NCBI RefSeq assembly: GCF_050589705.1
Contig: NZ_JBNGOT010000002.1
Span: 124,001-188,000, forward strand
Length of the DNA: 64,000 nt
Direction: 5' to 3'
Source: Sunxiuqinia rutila
GTDB lineage: Bacteria; Bacteroidota; Bacteroidia; Bacteroidales; Prolixibacteraceae
The notes below the pieces were generated by a model. It did not search any database and had not been told where the DNA came from. It saw nothing but the letters and a program-made list of their open reading frames with translations. Position 1 is the first letter of the stretch, and each line of letters starts with the position of its first letter. Made by a program: the position numbers and the translations under genes. Of the stretch, positions 17,894-27,211 are shown one piece after another.

Positions 17894-19147
17894 TTAAAAC
17901 TTTTGCAGAATTGCTTTTACGGCATCTTTATGAATGGTGAACCCCATCATTTTTAGCTTGATGTAATCTTCGTGAAAAAAGTAGTAGCCAAATTTCGGAT
18001 CGTCTTCGCCTACATTGCGCGAGCCCGAGCTGGAGTCTTTTATCAAATACCAATCTTTGCCGCTGTTTTTGTAGTTTTCCAGCACGCCCACCAGGTGCAT
18101 GCCATGATCGTCGGTCGTTGTTTCGTTGGAAAAACGAAATTGCCGGGCATCTTCATTGATGTATTCCGAAGGGATATCATAATCAGGAATCATGGCACAG
18201 TTGGTTTCACGGCTAAAGCCAGTTTCTGAAACATCGCCGCCAATACTCATCGAGTAGCCATCTTTGATTGCCTGTTTGATAATTTTCATATACACATCCA
18301 GCGGAACATTGTAGTATTCGTCGCTGTGCCACCAGTTGTCCGGTACTTTGTATTCAACCTGCTCCCAGTAAGGCTCTTGCTTATAGGATAAAATTTCGAC
18401 AAAATCATCCGGGTTCAGTTTCAAATAGTCAGTCATGTAGCTTTTTGGGGTGTAAGTTTTGCCTTCCACTGTAAACTCAACAGGCGGTTCGCCAATGTAG
18501 TGATTCATAATTGCCTTAATGGTTTCCAGCCCATAGTTTACGTTCCAGGCATTCGACTTTTTCATGGACTCCAGAAAACCACGCATTTCTTCCATCATTT
18601 TGGCGTGGGTGTGAAACTTGCGGTTGTGGAGCAAACCTGTGTAAGCTGATTCGGGCACTACCCCATAGCGGTTCATAATGCGGGCAACAGCATTGCCCTC
18701 CGAACCTTCATCAAACAAGGATTCGCCTCGCTTTTCAATGTAGCGCCGGGCTTTTTCAACATACTCCCAGTAAACGGTGTAAATTTCCGATAAGGCCACT
18801 TTTTTTCCGGTTTCCCTAAAAATCTCCGATTCGTAAAACGAAGTGGTTGAAAACGACCAGCAAGAGCCGGCATTGCCTTGCGACTCGGTTGGCTGACACC
18901 ATACGGTTCGGTAGAGCGATGGATCATTGGGAAGGTCCAAATCCGACTGATCCATGTTGAAACGGATAAACGGCGTGGTTTCTTCCAACTGTTCATCTAC
19001 CGCTGTTACATCTTTCAGAATAGATTCGTAATAGTACCCTTTGCCTTTGTCGTAAACTTCTACTTTTCCTTTGCTTTTGTTTTCTTGCGCCAAGCAGTTC
19101 AGCACCAGGAAAATGGCAAGCAGATTTAAAATGTGTTTGTTCATCAA
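17894..19147 (-). CDS. secreted C1-family cysteine peptidase (bleomycin hydrolase/PepC-like)
   Basis: 417 residues with a signal peptide (residues 1-20, ending LNCLAQ), so periplasmic or a lipoprotein via Cys18. Papain-type active site: Cys96 in QGNAGSCWSFSTTSFYESE, His351 in DDHGMHLVGVLENY. The third site, usually Asn in the K-N-S-W-G motif, reads KDSSSG with Asp371. Oxyanion Gln90 is present. The overall shape (insertions between Cys and His, GYSMSIGGDVSETG) matches the C1B group of aminopeptidase C and bleomycin hydrolase, but the export signal differs from the cytoplasmic PepC. It stands alone with its own terminator. Confidence 0.88.
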   Translation of the reverse strand: MMNKHILNLLAIFLVLNCLAQENKSKGKVEVYDKGKGYYYESILKDVTAVDEQLEETTPFIRFNMDQSDLDLPNDPSLYRTVWCQPTESQGNAGSCWSFSTTSFYESEIFRETGKKVALSEIYTVYWEYVEKARRYIEKRGESLFDEGSEGNAVARIMNRYGVVPESAYTGLLHNRKFHTHAKMMEEMRGFLESMKKSNAWNVNYGLETIKAIMNHYIGEPPVEFTVEGKTYTPKSYMTDYLKLNPDDFVEILSYKQEPYWEQVEYKVPDNWWHSDEYYNVPLDVYMKIIKQAIKDGYSMSIGGDVSETGFSRETNCAMIPDYDIPSEYINEDARQFRFSNETTTDDHGMHLVGVLENYKNSGKDWYLIKDSSSGSRNVGEDDPKFGYYFFHEDYIKLKMMGFTIHKDAVKAILQKF

Positions 19148-19316
19148 TTAATTTTTTTAGATAAAGCCAAATTACTTTTTATCCGTGAATTAGTTGCTAG
19201 AGTAAGGCTAAAAATTTAGGTTCTGTTTTTTTATGCTTATTTTCGTTCGTCCGGATGATTCTTCATCTGAATAGGATTAACAGATTTAAAGCCCGGAAAA
19301 ACTGACTTTTGGAAGC

Positions 19317-19345
19317 TTGTTTTACACGGAGTTCTGTTATTTTCG
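19317..19345 (+). promoter_or_regulatory. promoter of the heme operon
   Basis: -7 variant TATTTTCG at 19338-19345 with TTG at 19317-19319, spacer 18 bp. Transcription would start around 19352, just ahead of the leader ORF. Confidence 0.5.
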
Positions 19346-19365
19346 CATAGAATAAATTTACCACC

Positions 19366-19461
19366 ATGCCTTTGTTGAAGAGAGCGTTGCCGGTAAATGT
19401 CTGGCCTGCTGTGCATGCAGGCGCCAATGAAGCTAAAAAACAAACAATTCAAGACACATGA
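19366..19461 (+). CDS. possible 31-residue leader peptide of the heme operon
   Basis: ATG at 19366, 31 sense codons, TGA at 19459-19461 overlapping the hemN start as ATGA. The frame is closed by a TAG at 19348-19350, so this is its only ATG start. The peptide begins MPLLKRALPVNVWPAV and ends in a basic, polar tail. The overlap is the classic layout for translational coupling, and the ORF starts close behind a promoter match. No homologue is known to me; chance is possible for an ORF this short. Confidence 0.35.
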   Translation: MPLLKRALPVNVWPAVHAGANEAKKQTIQDT

Positions 19462-20834
19462 GAATCCCTTTAGCATTGATCGATAAGTATAATGTTCCGG
19501 TTCCTCGTTATACCAGTTATCCACCCGCCAATTTTTTTACCGATGATTTTACAACAGCGGATTATTTGCAGGCGGTAAAGGAATCAAACCACACGCAACC
19601 CGAGAATATTTCCATTTACCTGCATATTCCGTTTTGTACGCAGTTGTGTTTGTATTGCGGATGTAATACGCATATTACCAAAGATCAGGATATGATGAAA
19701 ACGTATGTGGAAGCCCTGAAAAAGGAAATTCACATGCTTGGAAAGTTGATCGATAAGAACCGGAAGATATCACAGATTCACTGGGGGGGAGGAACGCCCA
19801 ATGTTTTGCCATCAAGCTATATTGGTGAAATCATGGAGCTTTTTACGTCCAATTACCAGTTTATTGATAAACCTGAAATCGCCATTGAATGTAATCCGGC
19901 GCATTTGGACGAAGCCTACATTAACGATTTGGCATCTTTTGGCTTTACCCGTATTAGCCTGGGTGTTCAGGATTTTCAGGAGAAAGTGCTGAATGCCGTG
20001 CACCGTGAAGTGCCTGAAATACCGATTGCTGATTTGGTTGGCATGATCCGAAAGCATCCGGGCGTGTCGGTTAATCTGGATTTTATTTACGGCTTGCCTT
20101 ATCAAACGGCAGCCTCATTTGCCGAAACCATGGAGAAAGCAGCAGCCATCAATCCCGATCGCTTGGTTACTTTTTCCTATGCCCATGTTCCTTGGGTGAA
20201 AAAAGCGCAGCAAAAGCTTGAGTCGTATGGTCTGCCAGAACCCGAAGAAAAAGTGAAAATGTTTGAGGTGGCCTGGGCAAAGATGACCGGAGCGGGCTAT
20301 GTGCCCATTGGCTTGGATCATTACGCCAAACCCGACGACGATATGACCATTGCTCTGAAAAATCGTTCCTTGCATCGGAATTTTCAGGGCTATTGCACGC
20401 GCGAAACTACCGGTCAGGTATATGCTTTTGGTGTTACCGGAATCAGCCAGTTGGAGAATGTATATGCGCAAAATGCACGAACAGTGAAAGAGTATATTGA
20501 TTCGATAAATGCAGGCGAAATACAGGTGGTGAAAGGCTATGCGCTTTCGGAAACCGATAAGATAATTCGGCAGATTATCAACGAAGTGATGTGCAATCAG
20601 TACTTGTCGTGGAAGCAGGTGGCCAGCCAGTTTAACCTTGAGGTGGATGGACTGAAAGCGCTGTTGAATTTTGAAGAAAGCAAGCTGGATGAGTTTGTGA
20701 AAGATGATCTGCTGTCGTACACCACCGAAGAGATTGTGATTACCGACCTGGGCCGTTTTGTGCTCCGAAATATTGCGGCGGTATTCGACATCCGGCTGGA
20801 AGGGAGTATCCAGAAATTCTCCAAATCAGTGTAA
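19458..20834 (+). CDS. hemN: oxygen-independent coproporphyrinogen III oxidase
   Basis: Radical SAM enzyme converting coproporphyrinogen III to protoporphyrinogen IX without oxygen; cytosolic. 458 residues, standard for HemN. N-terminal YNVPVPRYTSYPPA is the HemN hallmark. Cluster cysteines Cys60, Cys64, Cys67 (and Cys69) lie in HIPFCTQLCLYCGCNTH. Further family segments: HWGGGTPNVL, GFTRISLGVQDFQ, LDFIYGLPYQT, and NRSLHRNFQGYCT, which is specific to true HemN rather than HemW. First enzyme gene of the heme operon; hemF downstream supplies the same step aerobically. Confidence 0.96.
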   Translation: MRIPLALIDKYNVPVPRYTSYPPANFFTDDFTTADYLQAVKESNHTQPENISIYLHIPFCTQLCLYCGCNTHITKDQDMMKTYVEALKKEIHMLGKLIDKNRKISQIHWGGGTPNVLPSSYIGEIMELFTSNYQFIDKPEIAIECNPAHLDEAYINDLASFGFTRISLGVQDFQEKVLNAVHREVPEIPIADLVGMIRKHPGVSVNLDFIYGLPYQTAASFAETMEKAAAINPDRLVTFSYAHVPWVKKAQQKLESYGLPEPEEKVKMFEVAWAKMTGAGYVPIGLDHYAKPDDDMTIALKNRSLHRNFQGYCTRETTGQVYAFGVTGISQLENVYAQNARTVKEYIDSINAGEIQVVKGYALSETDKIIRQIINEVMCNQYLSWKQVASQFNLEVDGLKALLNFEESKLDEFVKDDLLSYTTEEIVITDLGRFVLRNIAAVFDIRLEGSIQKFSKSV

Positions 20835-20924
20835 CGAAATTATAGTTGGCTTGTGCTGAAACGAGCCGCTTAAGACGGATGCTTGTGACATCAGGACTTA
20901 GGTGCGAATTGAAAATAGAATACA

Positions 20925-22274
20925 ATGAATAAAAAAGTAGCAGTAATTGGGGCCGGCTTGACAGGCTTAACAACCGCCTATTATCTTCAGAAAAAAGGAA
21001 TTGATGTTCAGATTTTTGAACGGGCCGATCATGTGGGCGGTGTCATTCAAACCCGGTCTGAAAATGGTTTTCTTTATGAGAATGGTCCCAGCACCGGGGT
21101 GCTCGGACAACCTGAAGCTGCTGCTTTGATTGAAGATCTGGGTGGCGCTTGCGAATTGGAAATTGCTGATGAGGATGCCAAATTCCGTTGGATTTGGAAA
21201 GATGACCGTTGGCATGCTATTCCTTCGGGGTTGCTGGGCGGAATAAAAACGCCTTTGTTTACCTGGTACGATAAGTTTCGTATACTGGGAGAGCCATTCC
21301 GGAAACCCGGAACCAATCCGAATGAAACCTTGGCAGAGTTGGTGCGTCGTCGCATGGGCGAGAGCTTTCTGAAATATGCCATTGACCCGTTTATTCTTGG
21401 TGTTTACTCCGGAGATCCGGCTAAGCTGGTGGTAAAATATGCTTTGCCAAAACTGTACAATCTGGAGCAGACTTATGGCAGTTTCATTGGCGGGTCGATT
21501 AAAAAGGCCAAAGAACCCAAGACCGACTGGGACAAAAAAGCCACCAAAGAAGTTTTTTCCATGAAAGGGGGATTGTCCTCGCTGATTAATGCCCTGAACA
21601 GTGCGATAGGAGAAGAACACATTCATTTAAGCTTAACGGACTTGAAGGTGGCGCAGGCAGCAGAGAAATACCAGCTTATGAATGGAAACGAATCGCTTGG
21701 AGAATTCGATTATGTGATATCAACGGTAGGGGGATTTGCTTTACGCTCTTTATTTCCATTTCTGCCTTCCGGAAAACTTGAAAAAATTGAAGCAATGCCT
21801 TATGCACGGGTGGTGCAGGTTTCCGTGGGCTTTAACCAGTGGGAGGGTATTCCTATCAAAGCATTTGGCGGTTTAATTCCATTTCATGAGAATCGCGATA
21901 TCCTGGGGGTTTTGTTCTTGTCTTCTTTCCTGAAAGGCCGTGCCCCCAAAGGAGGAGCCTTGTTGTCTACATTTTTAGGTGGTGTCCGAAAGCCGGAAAT
22001 GGTTGATTTGTCGGATGATGAGCTTAAAGCATTGGTTGAAAAAGAGCTAAAAAGCATGATGGGCTTAACAAAATGGCAACCAGATTTGTTGGTTATTAAT
22101 CGTTATCAGCATGCTATTCCGCAATACGGTTTTGAGTCAGCTGAACGTCTGGCGGCTATCGATTCCATCGAGGCCTCTTATCCCGGATTACTTCTGGGAG
22201 GAAACATTCGTGATGGCATTGGAATGGCTGACCGAATGAAACAAGGACGAAAGCTGGCGGAATCGGTTGGATAG
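20925..22274 (+). CDS. hemG: protoporphyrinogen oxidase (HemY type)
   Basis: Oxidises protoporphyrinogen IX (or coproporphyrinogen III) using FAD and O2. 449 residues; the N-terminus MNKKVAVIGAGLTGLTTAYYL is a Rossmann FAD-binding motif (G-x-G-x-x-G). FERADHVGGVIQT and NGPSTGVLG follow. Near the C-terminus LGGNIRDGIGMADRMKQGRKLAE closes the FAD site. It is the soluble/peripheral HemY flavoprotein type, not the small quinone-linked E. coli HemG. 90 bp downstream of hemN and 18 bp before hemF. Given the later enzymes here (hemF, hemH), the protoporphyrin-dependent route is expected. Confidence 0.92.
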   Translation: MNKKVAVIGAGLTGLTTAYYLQKKGIDVQIFERADHVGGVIQTRSENGFLYENGPSTGVLGQPEAAALIEDLGGACELEIADEDAKFRWIWKDDRWHAIPSGLLGGIKTPLFTWYDKFRILGEPFRKPGTNPNETLAELVRRRMGESFLKYAIDPFILGVYSGDPAKLVVKYALPKLYNLEQTYGSFIGGSIKKAKEPKTDWDKKATKEVFSMKGGLSSLINALNSAIGEEHIHLSLTDLKVAQAAEKYQLMNGNESLGEFDYVISTVGGFALRSLFPFLPSGKLEKIEAMPYARVVQVSVGFNQWEGIPIKAFGGLIPFHENRDILGVLFLSSFLKGRAPKGGALLSTFLGGVRKPEMVDLSDDELKALVEKELKSMMGLTKWQPDLLVINRYQHAIPQYGFESAERLAAIDSIEASYPGLLLGGNIRDGIGMADRMKQGRKLAESVG

Positions 22275-22292
22275 CTTTAATAAAAGACCAAC

Positions 22293-23192
22293 ATGAGAAA
22301 TGACCTCGTGGCTTCCACTTACCGGAAGCTTCAACAACAAATTTGTACAGAACTGGAAACGGCTGATGGACAGGCTGTTTTTAAAACGGACTATTGGGAG
22401 AAAGAAATCGGACATGGCTATACCATGGTCATGGACCAGGGAGATGCCATTGAAAAGGCAGCGGTAAACTTTTCGGCCGTAAGCGGAAAAGTGAGTGAAC
22501 GCATGCGCCAAGCCTTGCGAATTGACGAAGGTGAAGCCTATTTTGCAACCGGAATCTCCTCCATCATTCATCCTAAAAACCCACATGCCCCGATTACGCA
22601 TATGAATGTGCGCTATTTTCAACTTAGTTCAGGCAAAGCCTGGTTTGGCGGAGGAATAGACCTGACACCGCACTATGTGAATAAAGCGGAAGCCAGTTGG
22701 TTTCACCAGGAGTTGAAAAAGGTGTGCGATGCGTATGATGAAAACTTTTACCCCGACTATAAGCAATGGGCTGATACTTATTTCTACTTGCCCCATCGCC
22801 AGGAAACCCGAGGTGTGGGTGGTATTTTCTTCGACCATCAGGATGGAGCCGATGAGGCTAGCTTTACCAAGTTCTTTGCTTTTACCCAAGCCTTGGCTGA
22901 AGCCTATCCGCGCATCTATATTCAGCTGCTAAATTCCAATCGTGATCGACAGTTTTCAGAAGTCGAAAAGCAATGGCAAGACCTGCGAAGAGGCCGGTAC
23001 GTGGAGTTTAACCTGCTGTATGACCGCGGAACCAAGTTTGGTTTGGAGTCGAATGGTCGCACGGAATCAATCCTTTTAAGCATGCCCCCAATGGCTGCCT
23101 GGACGTACGATTTTCAGGCTGAAAAAGGGTCGTACGAAGAAGAGACTTTAAGCTTGTTAAAAAAAGATATTGACTGGATTCATCTGGTCTGA
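22293..23192 (+). CDS. hemF: oxygen-dependent coproporphyrinogen III oxidase
   Basis: Aerobic decarboxylation of coproporphyrinogen III to protoporphyrinogen IX; cytosolic homodimer. 299 residues, standard length. Conserved blocks: ISSIIHPKNPHAPITHMNVRYF, WFGGGIDLTPHYVN, GVGGIFFDHQDG, RGRYVEFNLLYDRGTKFGLESNGR (shown in part) and LSMPPMAAWTYDF. Starts 18 bp after hemG and ends 29 bp before hemH, so clearly in the operon. Duplicates the HemN step, which suits a lifestyle with changing oxygen. Confidence 0.96.
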   Translation: MRNDLVASTYRKLQQQICTELETADGQAVFKTDYWEKEIGHGYTMVMDQGDAIEKAAVNFSAVSGKVSERMRQALRIDEGEAYFATGISSIIHPKNPHAPITHMNVRYFQLSSGKAWFGGGIDLTPHYVNKAEASWFHQELKKVCDAYDENFYPDYKQWADTYFYLPHRQETRGVGGIFFDHQDGADEASFTKFFAFTQALAEAYPRIYIQLLNSNRDRQFSEVEKQWQDLRRGRYVEFNLLYDRGTKFGLESNGRTESILLSMPPMAAWTYDFQAEKGSYEEETLSLLKKDIDWIHLV

Positions 23193-23221
23193 TTTAATTT
23201 GGAATCATTAACCTAACAGGA

Positions 23222-24247
23222 ATGCAAACGATGGATAACTCAAAAAGAACCGCTGTTTTACTGGTAAACGTGGGTACGCCCGATGAACCTAAAGTACCGG
23301 CTGTGCGTCGGTATTTATTCGAGTTTTTGAACGACCGGAGAGTGATTGACCTGCCACTGATTCCGCAAAAGCTGCTGGTTAATTTGATCATTGTCCCTTT
23401 TCGGGCACCCAAGTCTACCAAGCTTTACGAAATGCTTTGGACACCGGAAGGATCGCCGTTGCTGGTAAATGCCGAAAAGAACCGGGAAAAACTTCAGGCA
23501 GCGCTGGGAGACGAATTTCAGGTTTTTACAGCTATGCGTTACCAGAACCCTCATTTGCGAAAGGTATTGCGTGAAGTGCGTGATCAACGCTTTGGCCGTA
23601 TGATTGTTATTCCGGTGTTTCCACAGTACGCTTCTTCAACAACGGGAACGATTGCCCAGTTTGTTTCGCAGGAAGTAGCCCGGTGGAATGTAATTCCTGA
23701 GATCAGAATGGTTAGCCAGTTTTACGATCATCCAACGTTTATCAAGGCCTTCTCCGAGCGCATTAAATCTTATCATCCGGAAGATTACGATCATATTGTG
23801 TTCTCCTACCATGGATTGCCCAACCGGCAGGTTGATAAGGTGCACCCGGAGATTGCTTCGACCAAATGTACTTGCGAGCAAGCAATGCCTGCACACGGAA
23901 AATACTGTTACAAAGCTACCTGTTACGAAACAACTCGCTTGCTGGCCAATGCACTGAACTTGAAGCGGGAAGATTACTCGGTTTCGTTCCAGTCGCGCTT
24001 AACCAAAAACTGGCTCAAGCCTTTTTCAGATGAGCTGGTCATTCAGAAAGCCAAAGAAGGGGTGAAGCGGATGTTGTTTGTAGCGCCGGCTTTTGTGGCT
24101 GACTGTCTGGAAACCACTATTGAACTAGGAGTTGAATACCAGGAATTGTTTGAAGAACACGGAGGCGAAAAAATTCAGTTGGTGGAAAGTTTGAACGACC
24201 ATCCTTTGTGGATTGAAACGCTCAAGGAGCTGATTCTGCAACCCTAA
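23222..24247 (+). CDS. hemH: ferrochelatase with four-cysteine insert
   Basis: Inserts Fe2+ into protoporphyrin IX. 341 residues. AVLLVNVGTPDEP at the N-terminus, PQYASSTTGT near residue 134, and the catalytic His197 in FSYHGLP are present; the C-terminal ADCLETTIELGVEY carries the conserved Glu. Between His197 and the substrate loop there are four cysteines, Cys216, Cys218, Cys229 and Cys234, in a C-x-C-x10-C-x4-C pattern. This resembles the internal [2Fe-2S] clusters reported for some bacterial ferrochelatases. Last gene of the heme operon; followed by a small hairpin at 24253-24266. An internal ATG at 23231 is an alternative start. Confidence 0.95.
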   Translation: MQTMDNSKRTAVLLVNVGTPDEPKVPAVRRYLFEFLNDRRVIDLPLIPQKLLVNLIIVPFRAPKSTKLYEMLWTPEGSPLLVNAEKNREKLQAALGDEFQVFTAMRYQNPHLRKVLREVRDQRFGRMIVIPVFPQYASSTTGTIAQFVSQEVARWNVIPEIRMVSQFYDHPTFIKAFSERIKSYHPEDYDHIVFSYHGLPNRQVDKVHPEIASTKCTCEQAMPAHGKYCYKATCYETTRLLANALNLKREDYSVSFQSRLTKNWLKPFSDELVIQKAKEGVKRMLFVAPAFVADCLETTIELGVEYQELFEEHGGEKIQLVESLNDHPLWIETLKELILQP

Positions 24248-24400
24248 GGTTTATCGCTTTAGCGATTAGCACATCAAGTGGTTACTTTTAGTAAGTATTT
24301 TACCCTTGGTCTTGCTATAACAAGTTTTCAACGCCAAGGCCATTTTTTGAATCTTAGACTGCTAACTCCGCAGGTTTGTTAGATCATATCTACTAATTAT

Positions 24401-24438
24401 GGAATTGTCTATTTATTCTAGTATAAATAGACAATTCC
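24401..24438. repeat. perfect 16-bp inverted repeat
   Basis: Arms 24401-24416 and 24423-24438 are perfectly complementary, loop of six bases. It lies in the 314-bp gap between the convergent hemH and E1 genes. It would form a strong hairpin in either transcript but is not followed by a T tract. The remainder of the gap (24248-24561) holds no ORF. Confidence 0.75.
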
Positions 24439-24518
24439 TGCATGGAGCATTTTGATCAAAGCAGCTGTCCTTAAAAAGGAAATGGTCAAGTAGGCCACCT
24501 CAAATTTTCGGAAATTAT

Positions 24519-24555
24519 AAGAGACTGTTCCTAAAGTAAAATTTGATAGTCTCTT
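24519..24555 (-). terminator. hairpin after the E1 gene
   Basis: 8-bp stem, arms 24519-24526 and 24548-24555, long loop of 21 bases; a weak T-rich tract follows on the minus strand. Seven bases beyond the E1 stop. Confidence 0.4.
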
Positions 24556-24561
24556 CTTCAT

Positions 24562-26979
24562 TTAATGCAAACTGGGATATTTTTTTACATCCACTTCGCG
24601 CATCATTTCGTAGATGCTTTCAAAAATTTGCTCCACATTGGGTTTGGAGAAAAATTCTCCATCAATACCATAGGCCGGACGGTGTTCTTTCGCCGACAGT
24701 GTTCTTGGAGCCGTATCAAGGTAATCGAAGGCTTTTTGCTCTTCCATCACTTTTTGTAGCATGTAAGCGGTTCCGCCTCCCGGAACATCTTCATCGACAA
24801 AAACTACTTTCCCGGTTTTTTTGATAGACTCCAGAATGCGGTGATCTATATCAAAAGGCATCAGGGTTTGCACGTCAATCACTTCCACTGAAATTCCCTT
24901 GGTTTGCAGAAGTTCGGCCGCTTTAACCGCATGGTTGACATTCCAGGCATAGGTAACCAAGGTAACGTCGGTTCCTTCAACCATCACTTCAGGAACTCCT
25001 AAAGGTACGGTGAATTCGCCCAGGTTGTCGGGCAGGGCTTCTTTCATGTTATAGCCTTTCAGGGGCTCAATGACCAGCGCGGGATCGTTGGCTGCCAGCA
25101 AAGTGTTGTAAAAGCCTGCTGCCTGTGTCATGTTGCGTGGTACGCACAAATAGAGTCCGCGCAGTGAGCCGAGCAACATTTGCATAGGCGAACCGGCATG
25201 CCACATGCCCTGCAGCTGATGCCCACGGGTGCGAATGATAAGCGGTGCTGCTTGTTTGCCTTTGGTCCGGTATTGCATGCTGGCTAAATCGTCACTCAAG
25301 GTAGAATGGGCGTAAATCAGGTAATCGAGGTACTGAATTTCAGCAATGGGTCGAAATCCGCGCATGGCCAGACCAATACCTTGGCCGATGATGGTGGTTT
25401 CGCGAATACCGGCATCAGCTACCCGGTGGGCGCCGTATTTCTCCTGCATCCCTTTCATCCCTTGGTTTACTCCGCCCAGCTTACCAGTGTCTTGTCCAAA
25501 AGTGACAAGGTTCGGGTATTTTTGAAACAGCACATCAAAATTCCGGTTCAGGATACCGGAGCCATTGACGACTTCCGGCTGCTCCGTATAGGTGGCAGGC
25601 ACTGCTTTTACCTTTATAGCAGAGTCAGCCCCTTCGCGGTATAATTGCTGGTTGTAGAACCCGGCACTTTGTGCTTTGAACTGCTCAATCCACTGATGCA
25701 GCAACTGACGTTCGTGTTTCAGATTGTCCTGAAGGTGAATATCATAATAAAGTCGTTGGGCAAAACTAAGGTACTTGCGGCGGGTAGGGAAGGTACGTTG
25801 CTTAATTTCCACCAGCTCGTCCAGCAGATCAACGGTTCCGCTAGATTGTTTTTTGAGTTGAAGCAAAATTTCTTCCAGGCTTTGCACTTCTTGCTTATAA
25901 CCATTGGTGTAGTTGGCCCAGGCTTTTTTGCGCGCTTCACGGGCAACCTTTTCAGCCTTTTTTTCCAGTTGAGTGATGGTGTCCATATCGGCCTGGCCAG
26001 TTTCAATCAACCAGAGTTTGAACTGGTAAATACCATCGTATTCTTTTTCCCATTCCAGCCGCTCCTTTGTTTTGTAGCGTTCGTGCGATCCGGAAGTGGA
26101 ATGGCCTAGCAGCTGGGTAACTTCCTGCACGTGGAAAAGTACGGGCGTATGAGTTTTCCGGCATTGCTTAATGCCTTCAGAAAAGGTTTTTACCAGCTCC
26201 GGATAATCCCATCCTTTGCAGGTGTAAATCAGGATGCCGTTGGTGTCCTTTTGTTTTTGAAAACCTTTGAGTGCTTCCGAAATACTGGATTTGGTAGTTT
26301 GAAGTTCAATCGGAACGCTGATTCCAAACCCATCGTCATAAACCGCAACGGCCATCGGAACTTGCAATACCCCGGCGGCGTTAATGGTTTCAAAAAACAT
26401 TCCTTCGGAGGTGCTGGCATCACCAATACTTCCAAAAGCCACTTCGTTTCCGGTGACATTGTTGTTCAGGTGTTTCTTCAGCGACTTGTCGTTCCGCACC
26501 ATTTTTGAAGCCTGAGCAAGTCCGAGCAATCGGGGCATTTGGCCTCCGGTAGAGCTGATATCGGAACTGGAATTATAGCGGTTGGCTAAGTCTTTTATTT
26601 CTCCTTCTTCGTTAATGTTTGCAGTGCAGAAGTGGTTGTTGAAGTTTCGACCGCCGGTTGAAGGGTTGATCTGATCATCCGTATCACCATAGATCATTGC
26701 GAAGAACTCCTCTGGTTGCATTAAGCCTAAGGCCAGCATAAAAGTCTGGTCGCGGTAATACCCCGATCGCCAATCTCCCTTTTGAAAGGTTTTGGCATAG
26801 GCAATCTGAGCCACTTCTTTTCCATCTCCAAAAATCCCAAAATGGGCACGGCCATTATGCACTTCGCGTTTACCCAAGATGCTTAATTGACGGCTTAAGT
26901 AAGCGACATAATAGTCGTTCAGAACTTCGGTATTCTTTTGATCGCTTGCTGTAAGCATTCCGGCTTTTTCTAAGAGCAT
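24562..26979 (-). CDS. fused alpha/beta E1 of a 2-oxoacid dehydrogenase (branched-chain type)
   Basis: 805 residues combining both E1 subunits that usually come from two genes. The alpha half (about 1-420) carries the thiamine diphosphate motif as GDAS(186-189)...N200, plus YYRDQTFMLALGL and GHSTSGSHERY. The beta half (about 475-805) has FGQDTGKLGGVNQGM, RVADAGIRETTIIGQGIGLAMRG (in part), LIIRTRGHQLQGMWHAGSP and VVFVDEDVPGGG. Best guess is oxidative decarboxylation of branched-chain 2-oxoacids, but pyruvate cannot be excluded. E2 and E3 are not in the window, so it depends on components encoded elsewhere. A fused E1 of this size is common in Bacteroidota. Confidence 0.9.
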   Translation of the reverse strand: MLLEKAGMLTASDQKNTEVLNDYYVAYLSRQLSILGKREVHNGRAHFGIFGDGKEVAQIAYAKTFQKGDWRSGYYRDQTFMLALGLMQPEEFFAMIYGDTDDQINPSTGGRNFNNHFCTANINEEGEIKDLANRYNSSSDISSTGGQMPRLLGLAQASKMVRNDKSLKKHLNNNVTGNEVAFGSIGDASTSEGMFFETINAAGVLQVPMAVAVYDDGFGISVPIELQTTKSSISEALKGFQKQKDTNGILIYTCKGWDYPELVKTFSEGIKQCRKTHTPVLFHVQEVTQLLGHSTSGSHERYKTKERLEWEKEYDGIYQFKLWLIETGQADMDTITQLEKKAEKVAREARKKAWANYTNGYKQEVQSLEEILLQLKKQSSGTVDLLDELVEIKQRTFPTRRKYLSFAQRLYYDIHLQDNLKHERQLLHQWIEQFKAQSAGFYNQQLYREGADSAIKVKAVPATYTEQPEVVNGSGILNRNFDVLFQKYPNLVTFGQDTGKLGGVNQGMKGMQEKYGAHRVADAGIRETTIIGQGIGLAMRGFRPIAEIQYLDYLIYAHSTLSDDLASMQYRTKGKQAAPLIIRTRGHQLQGMWHAGSPMQMLLGSLRGLYLCVPRNMTQAAGFYNTLLAANDPALVIEPLKGYNMKEALPDNLGEFTVPLGVPEVMVEGTDVTLVTYAWNVNHAVKAAELLQTKGISVEVIDVQTLMPFDIDHRILESIKKTGKVVFVDEDVPGGGTAYMLQKVMEEQKAFDYLDTAPRTLSAKEHRPAYGIDGEFFSKPNVEQIFESIYEMMREVDVKKYPSLH

Positions 26980-27211
26980 TGATTGTATTTTAATGTTTAT
27001 GACTATTCTGTCTGAAATATTCTAAACAACGCTCGTCACGGATATTTGTTTAGCCTGTGGTTTGAATGAGCAGGAAGATTTTTGGTCTTTGCGAAGCGCT
27101 TGTTTAGAGCCTGTAAAATGGCGAAGGTTGAGCCTGTTTTGTCGTCGGGTGGAGAGTACGAACTTGTTGTAGATGACTATTTGAGGGAAAGAGTTAACCT
27201 TCAATAAAGTG

